From NCBI RefSeq assembly GCF_008692195.1, contig NZ_RXOM01000014.1, forward strand, positions 32,511 through 96,510: a DNA stretch of 64,000 bases, read 5' to 3'. The translations under genes were made by a program, and so were the position numbers. The notes below the pieces were generated by a model, which was given only the letters and a program-made list of their open reading frames with translations, ran no database searches and was not told the DNA's origin. This document shows, piece after piece, positions 26,389 through 35,854 of this stretch. This DNA comes from Salegentibacter sp. R32 (lineage in GTDB: Bacteria > Bacteroidota > Bacteroidia > Flavobacteriales > Flavobacteriaceae). Position 1 is the stretch's first letter; every line of letters starts with the position of its first letter.

Positions 26389-28146
26389 TTATTCTTTCAC
26401 GATTTTTTTAACCTGTTTGTTGCCCTGTTGATTGATGGTTTCGATGAGGTAGAGCCCTGAAGGGAGCTTTTCGATGTCAATGCTGTTCTCGCCGGTGTTA
26501 AGTTTTCCCTGTTTGACCCGTTGTCCGGTAATAGTGTACATACGGTAACGACTAGGCGCCAACACCGAGATATGAACCGCACGCTTGGCCGGGTTGGGCC
26601 ATAGCTTTATGCTTTGTGTTTTCCAAGTGCTTGTCCCCAGCTCGGGGCAGGGCTCGGTGGCGTACTTGGCAATAAAAAAGTTGGTATTGGAAGGGTTGGG
26701 GTTCATCACCTGCCCGCCATTGCTATCATAGAGGATGTGTTCAAACTGCCCGCCGATGAGGACATCCCCGTTTGCATCAATGGCCAGGGCAGAACCCCTA
26801 TCGGGATGGCCATTGTTGCCGGCTATAAAATCAAGGCCGGTACAGTCTCCTGTAATTTTATCGAAAGTTGCAAATAGAATTTCCGTGCCTTCACCGGATT
26901 GTCCTATATTTACGGATTGATTCCCCCAATTCACTTGCGTTGCACCCTGATCTGTAAGGTAAAGTGTATTGCCTTTTAATTGAATATCCCCTCGACTCCA
27001 ACCAGACCCATAATCATTGTAAGAAAACCAATCTACCTGTGTGGCATCGGGGTTGGTTTTCATGACATAACTTGGAATAATCTGTTCAGTGATAGTCTGT
27101 CCCAAAAAGGTGTCATAACCAAAACCTAAAAAAATCCCCCCCATATAAATATTATTCTGATTATCAAAATCAAGCCCGTATATATTGCTCCCTATAGCTT
27201 GGTTATAGGTGTTCTGCCGAAGCCATTTAAAATTACCCTGCGCATCAAAACTGGTAAAATACAATGATCCGGTAACCTGTTGACCGTTTATCGTTGCCGA
27301 GGAACTCGGCTCCCTACTTCCCGTAAAATAATAATGGCCATTATAGGGGTTTCGGTACATTTTTAAAGAGGACCATGCATAGCCTGTTAATTGCATATCC
27401 AAATAAGTGCCTCCCAGAAAATTACCGTTACTATCATATTTAAAAATATGATAGGTGTTCCCGGGTCTAGTATTTACATAATTTCCATTATCGTATGATC
27501 CGGAAGGGATACTAACCAACCAGTGTAGCTCTCCACTGCTCTTGTCTATGGTCATACCAACGGAACCAAATTCAGTAGCGCCACCTCCCAAAGTAGAAGA
27601 ACTATCCCTATCCATAGGTTGTTCGAACCAAAGCATAGTACCATTTTTATCAAATTTGGTAATGTAACCCAGGCTACAATCTTGATTAGTGTTATTAGAG
27701 AGAATAGTGTCATTCTCTATCCGAAATGGATAATTCTGTCCATCACAACGGTAAGAGCTCCCTGCCATATAAAGATTGTTGTTATTGTCGGTCTCAATAT
27801 AGGGGGCGGGTTCATATCCTCTTCCACCAATGATCTTGGACCACCGGTAACTGCCATCACAGGCAAAACTTGCGAGGGCATAATCGTTCTGTACATCATT
27901 GCCCCCGCCGTAATAATTTTTTTGGTGGCCGTCTATCTGTGGGTTAAGGTAACCGATGGGGGAGACCACATAGACATTGCGATCGCTATCGGTGGCGATA
28001 TCGTACACCTCTTCGGAATCGATGGTATTATCAGTAGTGGAACTTGCCCCGCCTTGTTTGATCCATTGCCATTGTTTTTGTTGGGCAGTTATAGAACTGT
28101 TCCATAACAGCAATATCAACAAGAAAATTATATAAATTGGTTTCAT
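26389..28146 (-). CDS. T9SS-exported surface protein, array copy 2
   Basis: 585 residues with the same layout as copy 1. The N-terminal ~300 residues are almost identical to copy 1 (signal alpha, N-block A, middle p-r). From about residue 370 it switches to the other version of the late block (SYNDYGSGWSRGDIQLKGN ... WGNQSVNIGQSG, block u), and the C-terminal sorting domain agrees with copies 3-6. The abrupt change of nearest relative along the gene is a sign of recombination between paralogues. The 8-bp gap to copy 1 implies a shared transcript. Confidence 0.85.
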   Translation of the reverse strand: MKPIYIIFLLILLLWNSSITAQQKQWQWIKQGGASSTTDNTIDSEEVYDIATDSDRNVYVVSPIGYLNPQIDGHQKNYYGGGNDVQNDYALASFACDGSYRWSKIIGGRGYEPAPYIETDNNNNLYMAGSSYRCDGQNYPFRIENDTILSNNTNQDCSLGYITKFDKNGTMLWFEQPMDRDSSSTLGGGATEFGSVGMTIDKSSGELHWLVSIPSGSYDNGNYVNTRPGNTYHIFKYDSNGNFLGGTYLDMQLTGYAWSSLKMYRNPYNGHYYFTGSREPSSSATINGQQVTGSLYFTSFDAQGNFKWLRQNTYNQAIGSNIYGLDFDNQNNIYMGGIFLGFGYDTFLGQTITEQIIPSYVMKTNPDATQVDWFSYNDYGSGWSRGDIQLKGNTLYLTDQGATQVNWGNQSVNIGQSGEGTEILFATFDKITGDCTGLDFIAGNNGHPDRGSALAIDANGDVLIGGQFEHILYDSNGGQVMNPNPSNTNFFIAKYATEPCPELGTSTWKTQSIKLWPNPAKRAVHISVLAPSRYRMYTITGQRVKQGKLNTGENSIDIEKLPSGLYLIETINQQGNKQVKKIVKE

Positions 28147-28278
28147 AAGTTTCGGTTTTAAATAATTGATTATCCGGAATCTTACCCTATATTGAAAAAC
28201 AAACTATTGTGATGAGACCCTGAAACAACACTTCGACTCCGCTCAGTATGACAAACGGGTGAGGGTCTTTATGCTTAT
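28147..28278. repeat. Array spacer between copies 3 and 2, short form
   Basis: 132 bp beginning after the copy 2 start. It contains aataattgattatccggaat, then cttcgactccgctcagtatg and a stem around the copy 3 stop. Relative to the 30049-30225 spacer it lacks ~45 bp between two atcc words. Confidence 0.75.
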
Positions 28279-30048
28279 TTACTCTTTCACGATTTTTTTA
28301 ACCTGTTTGTTGCCCTGTTGATTGATGGTTTCGATGAGGTAGAGCCCTGAAGGGAGCTTTTCGATGTCAATGCTGTTCTCGCCGGTGTTAAGTTTTCCCT
28401 GTTTGACCCGTTGTCCGGTAATAGTGTACATACGGTAACTACTGGGCGATAAAACTGAGACGTGAATAGAACGTTTTGCCGGGTTGGGCCATAGCTTTAT
28501 GCTTTGTGTTTTCCAAGTGTTTGTCCCCAGCTCGGGGCATGGCTCAGTGGCGTACTTGGCAATAAAAAAGTTGGTATTGGAAGGATTAGGGTTCATTACC
28601 TGTCCGCCATTGCTGTCATAGAGGATGTGTTCAAACTGCCCGCCGATGAGGACATCCCCGTTTGCATCAATGGCCAGGGCAGAACCCCTATCGGGATGGC
28701 CATTGTTCCCGGCTATAAAATCAAGGCCGGTACAGTCTCCTGTAGTTTTATCGAAGGTTGCAAATAGAATTTCCGTGCCTTCACCGGATTGTCCTATATT
28801 TACGGATTGATTTCCCCAATTCACTTGCGTTGCGCCCTGATCTGTAAGGTAAAGTGTATTGTTTCTCAGTTTGATGTCTCCTTTGGTCCAACCAGACCCA
28901 TAATCATTATAAGAAAACCAATCTACTTGTGTAGCATCAGGATTGGTTTTCATCACAAAACTTGGGGCTATTTGTTCAGTGATAGTCTGCCCCAAAAAGG
29001 TGTCATAACCAAAACCTATAAACGTCCCCCCCATATAAATATTGTTTTGGTTATCAAAATCAAGGCCATATATATTGCTCCCTAAGCCTTGGAAAGAGGT
29101 GGTGTTTTGCCGGAGCCACTGAAAATTACCCTGAGCATCAAAACTTGCAAGATACAATGATCCGGTAACTTGTTGACCACCTATGGAAGCAGTACTGGGT
29201 TGGTTTCCATTGTCAGCCCTCCTTCCGGTAAAATAGTAATTCCCATTGTTGGGGTTTCTATACATTTTTAAATAGTTTATCGCAATTCCTGTTAATTGCA
29301 TATCCAAATAAGTGCCTCCCAGAAAATTACCGTTACTATCATATTTAAAAATATGATAGGTGTTCCCGGGTCTAGTATTTACATAATTTCCATTATCGTA
29401 TGATCCGGAAGGGATACTAACCAACCAGTGTAGCTCTTCACTGCTCTTGTCTATGGTCATACCAACAGAACCAAATTCAGTAGCACCACCTCCCAAAGTA
29501 GAAGAACTATCCCTATCCATAGGTTGTTCGAACCAAAGCATAGTACCATTTTTATCAAATTTGGTAATGTAACCCAGGCTACAATCTTGATTAGTGTTAT
29601 TAGAGAGGATAGTGTCATTTTCTATCCGAAAGGGATAATTCTGCCCATCACAACGGTAAGAGCTTCCTGCCATATAAAGATTGTTGTTATTGTCGGTCTC
29701 AATATAGGGGGCCGGTTCATATCCCCCACCACCAATGATCTTGGACCACCGGTAACTGCCATCACAGGCAAAACTTGCGAGGGCATAATCGTTCTGTACA
29801 TCATTGCCCCCGCCGTAATAATTTTTTTGGTGGCCGTCTATCTGTGGGTTAAGGTAACCGATGGGGGAGACCACATAGACATTACGATCGCTATCGGTGG
29901 CGATATCGTAAACTTCTTCGGGATCGATGGTATTATCAGTAGTGGAACTTGCCCCGCCTTGTTTGATCCATTGCCATTCTTTTTGTTGGGCAGTTATAGA
30001 ACTACTCAATGCTAAAGTCAAGAAGGTAACTATATAAATTGGTTTCAT
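28279..30048 (-). CDS. T9SS-exported surface protein, array copy 3
   Basis: 589 residues when started at the ATG at 30048, which gives MKPIYIVTFLTLALSSSITA, a proper signal peptide. The longer frame up to 30108 would place 20 hydrophilic/aromatic residues before it and runs into spacer repeat sequence, so I reject that start. Blocks: signal beta, N-block A, middle q-s (NNGNYYFTGRRADNG, QNTTSFQGLGSN), late block u. It ends in the common type A sorting domain. The 132-bp spacer to copy 2 carries the short version of the array spacer. Confidence 0.85.
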   Translation of the reverse strand: MKPIYIVTFLTLALSSSITAQQKEWQWIKQGGASSTTDNTIDPEEVYDIATDSDRNVYVVSPIGYLNPQIDGHQKNYYGGGNDVQNDYALASFACDGSYRWSKIIGGGGYEPAPYIETDNNNNLYMAGSSYRCDGQNYPFRIENDTILSNNTNQDCSLGYITKFDKNGTMLWFEQPMDRDSSSTLGGGATEFGSVGMTIDKSSEELHWLVSIPSGSYDNGNYVNTRPGNTYHIFKYDSNGNFLGGTYLDMQLTGIAINYLKMYRNPNNGNYYFTGRRADNGNQPSTASIGGQQVTGSLYLASFDAQGNFQWLRQNTTSFQGLGSNIYGLDFDNQNNIYMGGTFIGFGYDTFLGQTITEQIAPSFVMKTNPDATQVDWFSYNDYGSGWTKGDIKLRNNTLYLTDQGATQVNWGNQSVNIGQSGEGTEILFATFDKTTGDCTGLDFIAGNNGHPDRGSALAIDANGDVLIGGQFEHILYDSNGGQVMNPNPSNTNFFIAKYATEPCPELGTNTWKTQSIKLWPNPAKRSIHVSVLSPSSYRMYTITGQRVKQGKLNTGENSIDIEKLPSGLYLIETINQQGNKQVKKIVKE

Positions 30049-30225
30049 AGGTTTTGGTTTTAAATAATTGATTATCCATAATTTGTAATAATTGGCTGTT
30101 TTTGTCATTCCGGACTTGATCCGGAATCTTACCCTATATTGAAAAACAAACTATTGTGATGAGACCCTGAACCAACACTTCGACTCCGCTCAGTATGACA
30201 AAAGGGTGAGGGTCTTTATGCTTAT
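30049..30225. repeat. Array spacer between copies 4 and 3, long form
   Basis: 177 bp including a gtcattccgga..tccggaat hairpin (about 30104-30128) and the cttcgactccgctcagtatg word. Nearly identical to the spacer at 33887-34063. Confidence 0.75.
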
Positions 30226-31998
30226 TTACTCTTTCACGATTTTTTTAACCTGTTTGTTGCCCTGTTGATTGGTGGTTTCGATGAGGTAGAGCCCTGAAGG
30301 GAGCTTTTCGATGTCAATGCTGTTCTTGCCGGTGTTAAGTTTTCCCTGTTTGACCCGTTGGCCGGTAATGGTGTACATACGGTAACGACTAGGCGATAAA
30401 ACCGAGACGTGAATAGAACGGTTGGCCGGGTTGGGCCATAGTTTTATGCTTTGTGTTTTCCAAGTGCTTGTCCCCAGCTCGGGGCAGGGCTCGGTGGCGT
30501 ACTTGGCGATAAAAAAGTTGGTATTGGAAGGGTTGGGGTTCATTACCTGCCCTCCATTGCTATCATTGAGGATGTGTTCAAACTGCCCGCCGATGAGGAC
30601 ATCGCCATTGGCATCAATTACCAGGGCAGAACCCCTATCGGGATGGCCATTGTTGCCGGCTATAAAATCAAGGCCGGTACAGTCTCCTGTAGTTTTATCG
30701 AAAGTTGCTAAAAGAATTTCTGTACCTTCTCCTGAATTATTGATGTTGACAGTTTGATTCCCCCAATTCACTTGTGTTGCACCCTGATCTGTAAGGTAAA
30801 GTGTATTGCCTTTTAATTGAATATCCCCTCGACTCCAACCAGACCCATAATCATTGTAAGAAAACCAATCTACTTGTGTAGCATCAGGATTGGTTTTCAT
30901 CACAAAACTTGGGGCTATTTGTTCAGAGATAGTCTGCCCTAAAAAGGTATCATAACCATAACCTAAAAAAACCCCCCCCATATAAATATTATTCTCGTTA
31001 TCAAAATCTAGCCCGTATATGGTGCTGCCTAAGCCTTGGAAAGAGGTGGTGTTTTGCCGGAGCCACTGAAAATTACCCTGAGCATCAAAACTGGAGAGAT
31101 AAAACGAACCGGAAACCTGTTGACCGCCTATTGTATCAGAACTGGGTTGGCTTCCGTTTGCAGACCTCCTTCCCGTAAAATAATAATGGCCATTATAGGG
31201 GTTTCGGTACATTTTTAAAGAGGACCATGCATAGCCTGTTAATTGCATATCCAAATAAGTGCCTCCCAGAAAATTACCGTTACTATCGTATTTTAAAATA
31301 TGATAGGTATTTCCGGGTCTAGTATTTACATAATTTCCATTATCGTATGATCCGGAAGGGATACTAACCAACCAGTGTAGCTCTTCACTGCTCTTGTCTA
31401 TGGTCATACCAACGGAACCAAATTCAGTAGCGCCACCTCCCAACGTAGAAGAACTATCCCTATCCATAGGTTGTTCGAACCAAAGCATAGTACCATTTTT
31501 ATCAAATTTGGTAATGTAACCCAGGCTACAATCTTGATTAGTGTTATTAAAGAGAATAGTGTCATTCTCTATCCGAAATGGATAATTCTGCCCATCACAA
31601 CGGTAAGAGCTCCCTGCCATATAAAGATTGTTGTTATTGTCGGTCTCAATATAGGGGGCCGGTTCATATCCCCTTCCGCCAATGATCTTGGACCACCGGT
31701 AACTGCCATCACAGGCAAAACTTGCGAGGGCATAATCGTTCTGTACATCATTGCCCCCACCATAATAATTTTTTTGGTGGCCGTCTATCTGTGGGTTAAG
31801 GTAGCTGATGGGGGAGACCACATAGACATTGCGATCGCTATCGGTGGCGATATCGTACACTTCTTCGGGATCGATGGTATTATCAGTAGTGGAACTTGCC
31901 CCGCCTTGTTTGATCCATTGCCATTGTTTTTGTTGAGCAGTTATAGAACTGTTCCATAACAGCAATATCAACAAGAAAATTATATAAATTGGTTTCAT
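30226..31998 (-). CDS. T9SS-exported surface protein, array copy 4
   Basis: 590 residues, clearly mosaic. It has signal alpha and N-block A as in copies 1 and 2, then middle half p (GYAWSSLKMYRNPYNGHYYF). At about residue 275 it jumps to block s (RRSANGSQPSSDTIGGQQV), as in copy 5. The late block starts as u (SYNDYGSGWSRGDIQLKGN) but continues as t (WGNQTVNINNSGEGTEILL). The sorting domain is the common one. These switches inside one gene are best explained by gene conversion between array members. Confidence 0.85.
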   Translation of the reverse strand: MKPIYIIFLLILLLWNSSITAQQKQWQWIKQGGASSTTDNTIDPEEVYDIATDSDRNVYVVSPISYLNPQIDGHQKNYYGGGNDVQNDYALASFACDGSYRWSKIIGGRGYEPAPYIETDNNNNLYMAGSSYRCDGQNYPFRIENDTILFNNTNQDCSLGYITKFDKNGTMLWFEQPMDRDSSSTLGGGATEFGSVGMTIDKSSEELHWLVSIPSGSYDNGNYVNTRPGNTYHILKYDSNGNFLGGTYLDMQLTGYAWSSLKMYRNPYNGHYYFTGRRSANGSQPSSDTIGGQQVSGSFYLSSFDAQGNFQWLRQNTTSFQGLGSTIYGLDFDNENNIYMGGVFLGYGYDTFLGQTISEQIAPSFVMKTNPDATQVDWFSYNDYGSGWSRGDIQLKGNTLYLTDQGATQVNWGNQTVNINNSGEGTEILLATFDKTTGDCTGLDFIAGNNGHPDRGSALVIDANGDVLIGGQFEHILNDSNGGQVMNPNPSNTNFFIAKYATEPCPELGTSTWKTQSIKLWPNPANRSIHVSVLSPSRYRMYTITGQRVKQGKLNTGKNSIDIEKLPSGLYLIETTNQQGNKQVKKIVKE

Positions 31999-32131
31999 AG
32001 GTTTTGGTTTTTAAATAATTGATTATCCGGAATCTTACCCTATATTGAAAAACAAACTATTGTGATGAGACCCTGAATCAACACTTCGACTCCGCTCAGT
32101 ATGACAAAAGGGTGACGGTCTTTATGCTTAT
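31999..32131. repeat. Array spacer between copies 5 and 4, short form
   Basis: 133 bp, nearly the same as the 28147-28278 spacer, with the same ~45-bp deletion between atcc words. Confidence 0.75.
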
Positions 32132-33886
32132 TTACTCTTTTACGATTTTTTTAACCTGTTTGTTGCCCTGTTGATTGGTGGTTTCGATGAGGTAGAGCCC
32201 TGACGGGAGCTTTTCGATGTCAATACTGTTCTCGCCGGTGTTAAGTTTTCCTGTTTTGACCCGTTGTCCGGTAATGGTGTACATACGGTAACAACTAGGC
32301 GATAAAACCGAGACGTGAATAGAACGGTTGGCCGGGTTGGGCCATAGCTTTATGCTTTGTGTTTTCCAAGTGCTTGTCCCCAGCTCGGGGCAGGGCTCGG
32401 TGGCGTACTTTGCGATAAAAAAGTTGGTATTGGAAGGGTTGGGGTTCATTACCTGCCCGCCATTGCTGTCATAGAGGATGTGTTCAAACTGCCCGCCGAT
32501 GAGGACATCGCCATTGGCATCAATGGCCAGGGCAGAACCCCTATCGGGATGGCCATTGTTGCCGGCTATAAAATCAAGACCGGTACAGTCTCCTGTAATT
32601 TTATCGAATGTTGCAAATAGAATTTCCGTGCCTTCTCCGGATTGTCCTATATTTACGGATTGATTCCCCCAATTCACTTGTGTTGCGCCCTGATCTGTAA
32701 GGTAAAGTGTATTGTCTCTCAGTTTGATGTCTCCTTTGGTCCAACCAGACCCATAATCATTATAAGAAAACCACTCGACTTGGGTAGCATCAGGATTGGT
32801 TTTCATCACAAAACTTGGGGCTATTTGTTCAGTGATATTCTGCCCCAAAAAGGTGTCATAACCATAACCTAAAAACACCCCCCCCATATAAATATTATTC
32901 TCGTTATCAAAATCTAGCCCGTATATAGTGCTGCCTAAGCCTTGGAAAGAGGTGGTATTTTGCCGGAGCCACTGAAAATTACCCTGAGCATCAAAACTGG
33001 CGAGATAAAACGAACCGGAAACCTGTTGACCGCCTATTGTATCAGAACTGGGTTGGCTTCCATTCGCAGACCTCCTTCCGGTAAAATAGTAATTCCCATT
33101 GTTAGGGTTTCTATACATTTTCAAATATTTTCTTGGAATTCCCGGCAATTTCATATCTAAATAAGCCCCCCCTAAAAAGTTTCCGTTACTATCATATTTT
33201 AAAATATGCCAGGTGTCATCCGGTTGGTTATTGGTGTAGGCTCCATTGGCATAAGATCCCTGTGGAATACGAACCAACCAATGGAGATCACCATTACCCG
33301 TGGCAACAAGGCCGCGGGAATCAGTATGGACAAAGGCTAAAGAACCATCAGAAGGGGGCATCGGCTGTTTAAACCATAGCATATTACCATCTTTATCATA
33401 TTTGGTTAAAAACATCAGGCTACAGCTTGAGGAAGTCTGATTTAAGATGGTATCATTTTCTATACGGGCCGGATATTTGAATTGCTCATTTTCATCACAG
33501 GAATTAAACTTACCTGCCATATACAGAAATCCATTATCATCAGTTTCAATAACGGGAGGGGTTTCATCATTTTTTCCGCCAATAATCTTTGACCACCGGT
33601 AACTACCATCGCAAGCAAAGCTTGCCAAGGCATAATCACTTTTTGTACCTGCTGGAGAACCGTAAAAGGTTTTGGTATTTCCGTCTATTTCTAGGTTATG
33701 AATTCCCATAGCCGAAACTGCATATACATTCCGGTCGCTATCGGTGGCGATATCATAAGCCTCTTCGGTTTCATCCCCTTCTATACTGGCTCCGCCTTGT
33801 TTGATCCATTGCCATTCTTTTTGCTGAGCAGTCATAGAACTACTCAACATTAAATTCAAGAAGGTAACTATATAAATTGGTTTCAT
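32132..33886 (-). CDS. T9SS-exported surface protein, array copy 5
   Basis: 584 residues from the ATG at 33886 (MKPIYIVTFLNLMLSSSMTA). The extension to 33970 is rejected because its first 28 residues are translated spacer repeat. It carries signal beta and the alternative N-block B (SIEGDETEEAYDIATDSDRN, SPAGTKSDYALASFACDG), middle q-s and late block u. N-block B differs strongly from A over ~230 residues but keeps SLEW-like propeller periodicity and DYALASFACDGSYRWSKIIG. It ends in the common sorting domain. Confidence 0.85.
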   Translation of the reverse strand: MKPIYIVTFLNLMLSSSMTAQQKEWQWIKQGGASIEGDETEEAYDIATDSDRNVYAVSAMGIHNLEIDGNTKTFYGSPAGTKSDYALASFACDGSYRWSKIIGGKNDETPPVIETDDNGFLYMAGKFNSCDENEQFKYPARIENDTILNQTSSSCSLMFLTKYDKDGNMLWFKQPMPPSDGSLAFVHTDSRGLVATGNGDLHWLVRIPQGSYANGAYTNNQPDDTWHILKYDSNGNFLGGAYLDMKLPGIPRKYLKMYRNPNNGNYYFTGRRSANGSQPSSDTIGGQQVSGSFYLASFDAQGNFQWLRQNTTSFQGLGSTIYGLDFDNENNIYMGGVFLGYGYDTFLGQNITEQIAPSFVMKTNPDATQVEWFSYNDYGSGWTKGDIKLRDNTLYLTDQGATQVNWGNQSVNIGQSGEGTEILFATFDKITGDCTGLDFIAGNNGHPDRGSALAIDANGDVLIGGQFEHILYDSNGGQVMNPNPSNTNFFIAKYATEPCPELGTSTWKTQSIKLWPNPANRSIHVSVLSPSCYRMYTITGQRVKTGKLNTGENSIDIEKLPSGLYLIETTNQQGNKQVKKIVKE

Positions 33887-34063
33887 AGGTTTTGGTTTTA
33901 AATAATTGATTATCCATAATTTGTAATAATTGGCTGTTTTTGTCATTCCGGACTTGATCCGGAATCTCACCCTATATTGAAAAACAAACTATTGTGATGA
34001 GACCCTGAAACAACACTTCGACTCCGCTCAGTATGACAAAAGGGTGACGGTCTTTATGCTTAT
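33887..34063. repeat. Array spacer between copies 6 and 5, long form
   Basis: 177 bp, nearly identical to 30049-30225, with the gtcattccgga..tccggaat hairpin intact. Confidence 0.75.
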
Positions 34064-35809
34064 TTACTCTTTTACGATTTTTTTAACCTGTTTGTTGCCC
34101 TGTTGATTGGTGGTTTCGATGAGGTAGAGCCCTGACGGGAGCTTTTCGATGTCAATGCTGTTCTCGCCGGTGTTAAGTTTTCCCTCTTTGACCCGTTGTC
34201 CGGTAATGGTGTACATACGGTAACAACTAGGCGATAAAACTGAGACGTGAATAGAACGGTTGGCCGGGTTGGGCCATAGCTTTATGCTTTGTGTTTTCCA
34301 AGTGCTTGTCCCCAGCTCGGGGCAGGGCTCGGTGGCGTACTTGGCAATAAAAAAGTTGGTATTGGAAGGGTTGGGGTTCATCACCTGCCCGCCATTGCTG
34401 TCATAGAGGATGTGTTCAAACTGCCCGCCGATGAGGACATCGCCATTGGCATCAATTGCCAGGGCAGAACCCCTATCGGGATGGCCATTGTTGCCGGCTA
34501 TAAAATCAAGGCCGGTACAGTCTCCGGTGGCTTTATCGAAAGTTGCTAAAAGAATTTCTGTACCTTCTCCTGAATTATTGATGTTGACAGTTTGATTACC
34601 CCACGTAAGCTGTTTCCCAGCTTGATTAGTTAGAAATAGAGTGTTATTTTTTAACTTTATATCTCCATTAGCCCAACCTGAACCAGAACTTGTGGTATAA
34701 TATGAAAACCAATCTACCTGTGTAGCATTAGGGTTGGTTTTCATGATATAGCTTGGAATAATCTGTTGAGAAATATTCTGTCCCAAAAAGGTGTCATAAC
34801 CAAAACCTAAAAAAACCCCCCCCATATAAATATTATTCTGGTTATCAAAATCAAGCCCGTATATATTGCTCCCTATAGCTTGGTTATAGGTGTTCTGCCG
34901 GAGCCATTTAAAATTCCCTTGAGCATCAAAACTGGCAAAATACAATGATCCGGTAACTTGTTGACCGCCTATCGTTGCTGATGAATTCGGCTCCCTACTT
35001 CCCGTAAAATAGTAATGGCCATTATAGGGGTTTCGGTACATTTTTAAAGAGAACCCTGCATAGCCTGTTAATTGCATATCCAAATAAACCCCTCCCAGAA
35101 AATTACCGTTACTATCATATTTTAAAATATGCCAGGTATCATCAGGTTGGTTATTGGTATAGGCTCCATTGGCATAGGTGCCCTGTGGAATACGAACCAA
35201 CCAATGAAGATCGCCATTACCCGTTGCAACTAGATCGTCGGAATCAGTATGGCTTAAAGCAATAGAACGAGTAGTAGGGGGCATCGGTTGTTTAAACCAT
35301 AGCATAGTACCATCTTTATCATATTTGGTTAAAAACATCAGACTACAGCTTGATGAAGTCTGATCTAAGATGGTATCATTTTCTATACGGGCCGGATATT
35401 TGAATTGCTCATCTTCATCACAAGAATTAAACTTGCCTGCTATATACAGAAATCCATTATCATCGGTTTCAATAACCGGAGGGGTTTCATCATTTTTTCC
35501 TCCAATAATTTTTGACCAACGGTAAGTACCATCGCAAGCAAAACTAGCCAATGCATAATCACTTTTTGTACCTGCGGGAGAACCGTAAAAGGTTTTGGTA
35601 TTTCCGTCTATTTCTAGATTATGAATTCCTATAGCCGAAACTGCATATACATTCCGGTCATTATCTGTTGCAATATCGTAAGCCTCCTCGGTTTCATCCC
35701 CTTCTATACTGGCTCCTCCTTGCTTAATCCATTGCCATTCTTTTTGTTGAGCAGTCATAAAACTACTCAACATTAAAGTCAAGAAGGTAACTATATAAGT
35801 TAGTTTCAT
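34064..35809 (-). CDS. T9SS-exported surface protein, array copy 6
   Basis: 581 residues: signal beta (LTLMLSSFMTAQ), N-block B as in copy 5, then middle p-r (GYAGFSLKMYRNPYNGHYYF, QNTYNQAIGSNIYGLDFD) and late block t (SYYTTSSGSGWANGDIKLKN), which it shares with the distant copy 1 rather than with adjacent copy 5. The C-terminal sorting domain matches copies 2-5. It is the first small gene after the giant T9SS protein gene, from which it is separated by 45 bp, so one transcript could cover giant plus array. Confidence 0.85.
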   Translation of the reverse strand: MKLTYIVTFLTLMLSSFMTAQQKEWQWIKQGGASIEGDETEEAYDIATDNDRNVYAVSAIGIHNLEIDGNTKTFYGSPAGTKSDYALASFACDGTYRWSKIIGGKNDETPPVIETDDNGFLYIAGKFNSCDEDEQFKYPARIENDTILDQTSSSCSLMFLTKYDKDGTMLWFKQPMPPTTRSIALSHTDSDDLVATGNGDLHWLVRIPQGTYANGAYTNNQPDDTWHILKYDSNGNFLGGVYLDMQLTGYAGFSLKMYRNPYNGHYYFTGSREPNSSATIGGQQVTGSLYFASFDAQGNFKWLRQNTYNQAIGSNIYGLDFDNQNNIYMGGVFLGFGYDTFLGQNISQQIIPSYIMKTNPNATQVDWFSYYTTSSGSGWANGDIKLKNNTLFLTNQAGKQLTWGNQTVNINNSGEGTEILLATFDKATGDCTGLDFIAGNNGHPDRGSALAIDANGDVLIGGQFEHILYDSNGGQVMNPNPSNTNFFIAKYATEPCPELGTSTWKTQSIKLWPNPANRSIHVSVLSPSCYRMYTITGQRVKEGKLNTGENSIDIEKLPSGLYLIETTNQQGNKQVKKIVKE

Positions 35810-35854
35810 AAGTTTCGATTTTAAATATTCTAAAGTTAAGGTTTTTTATTTTAC

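Noticed and set aside
30049..30108. Upstream extension of array copy 3 (and likewise 33887-33970 for copy 5)
   Set aside because: The added N-terminal residues are translated spacer repeat, and the inner ATG gives a proper signal peptide shared by all copies.
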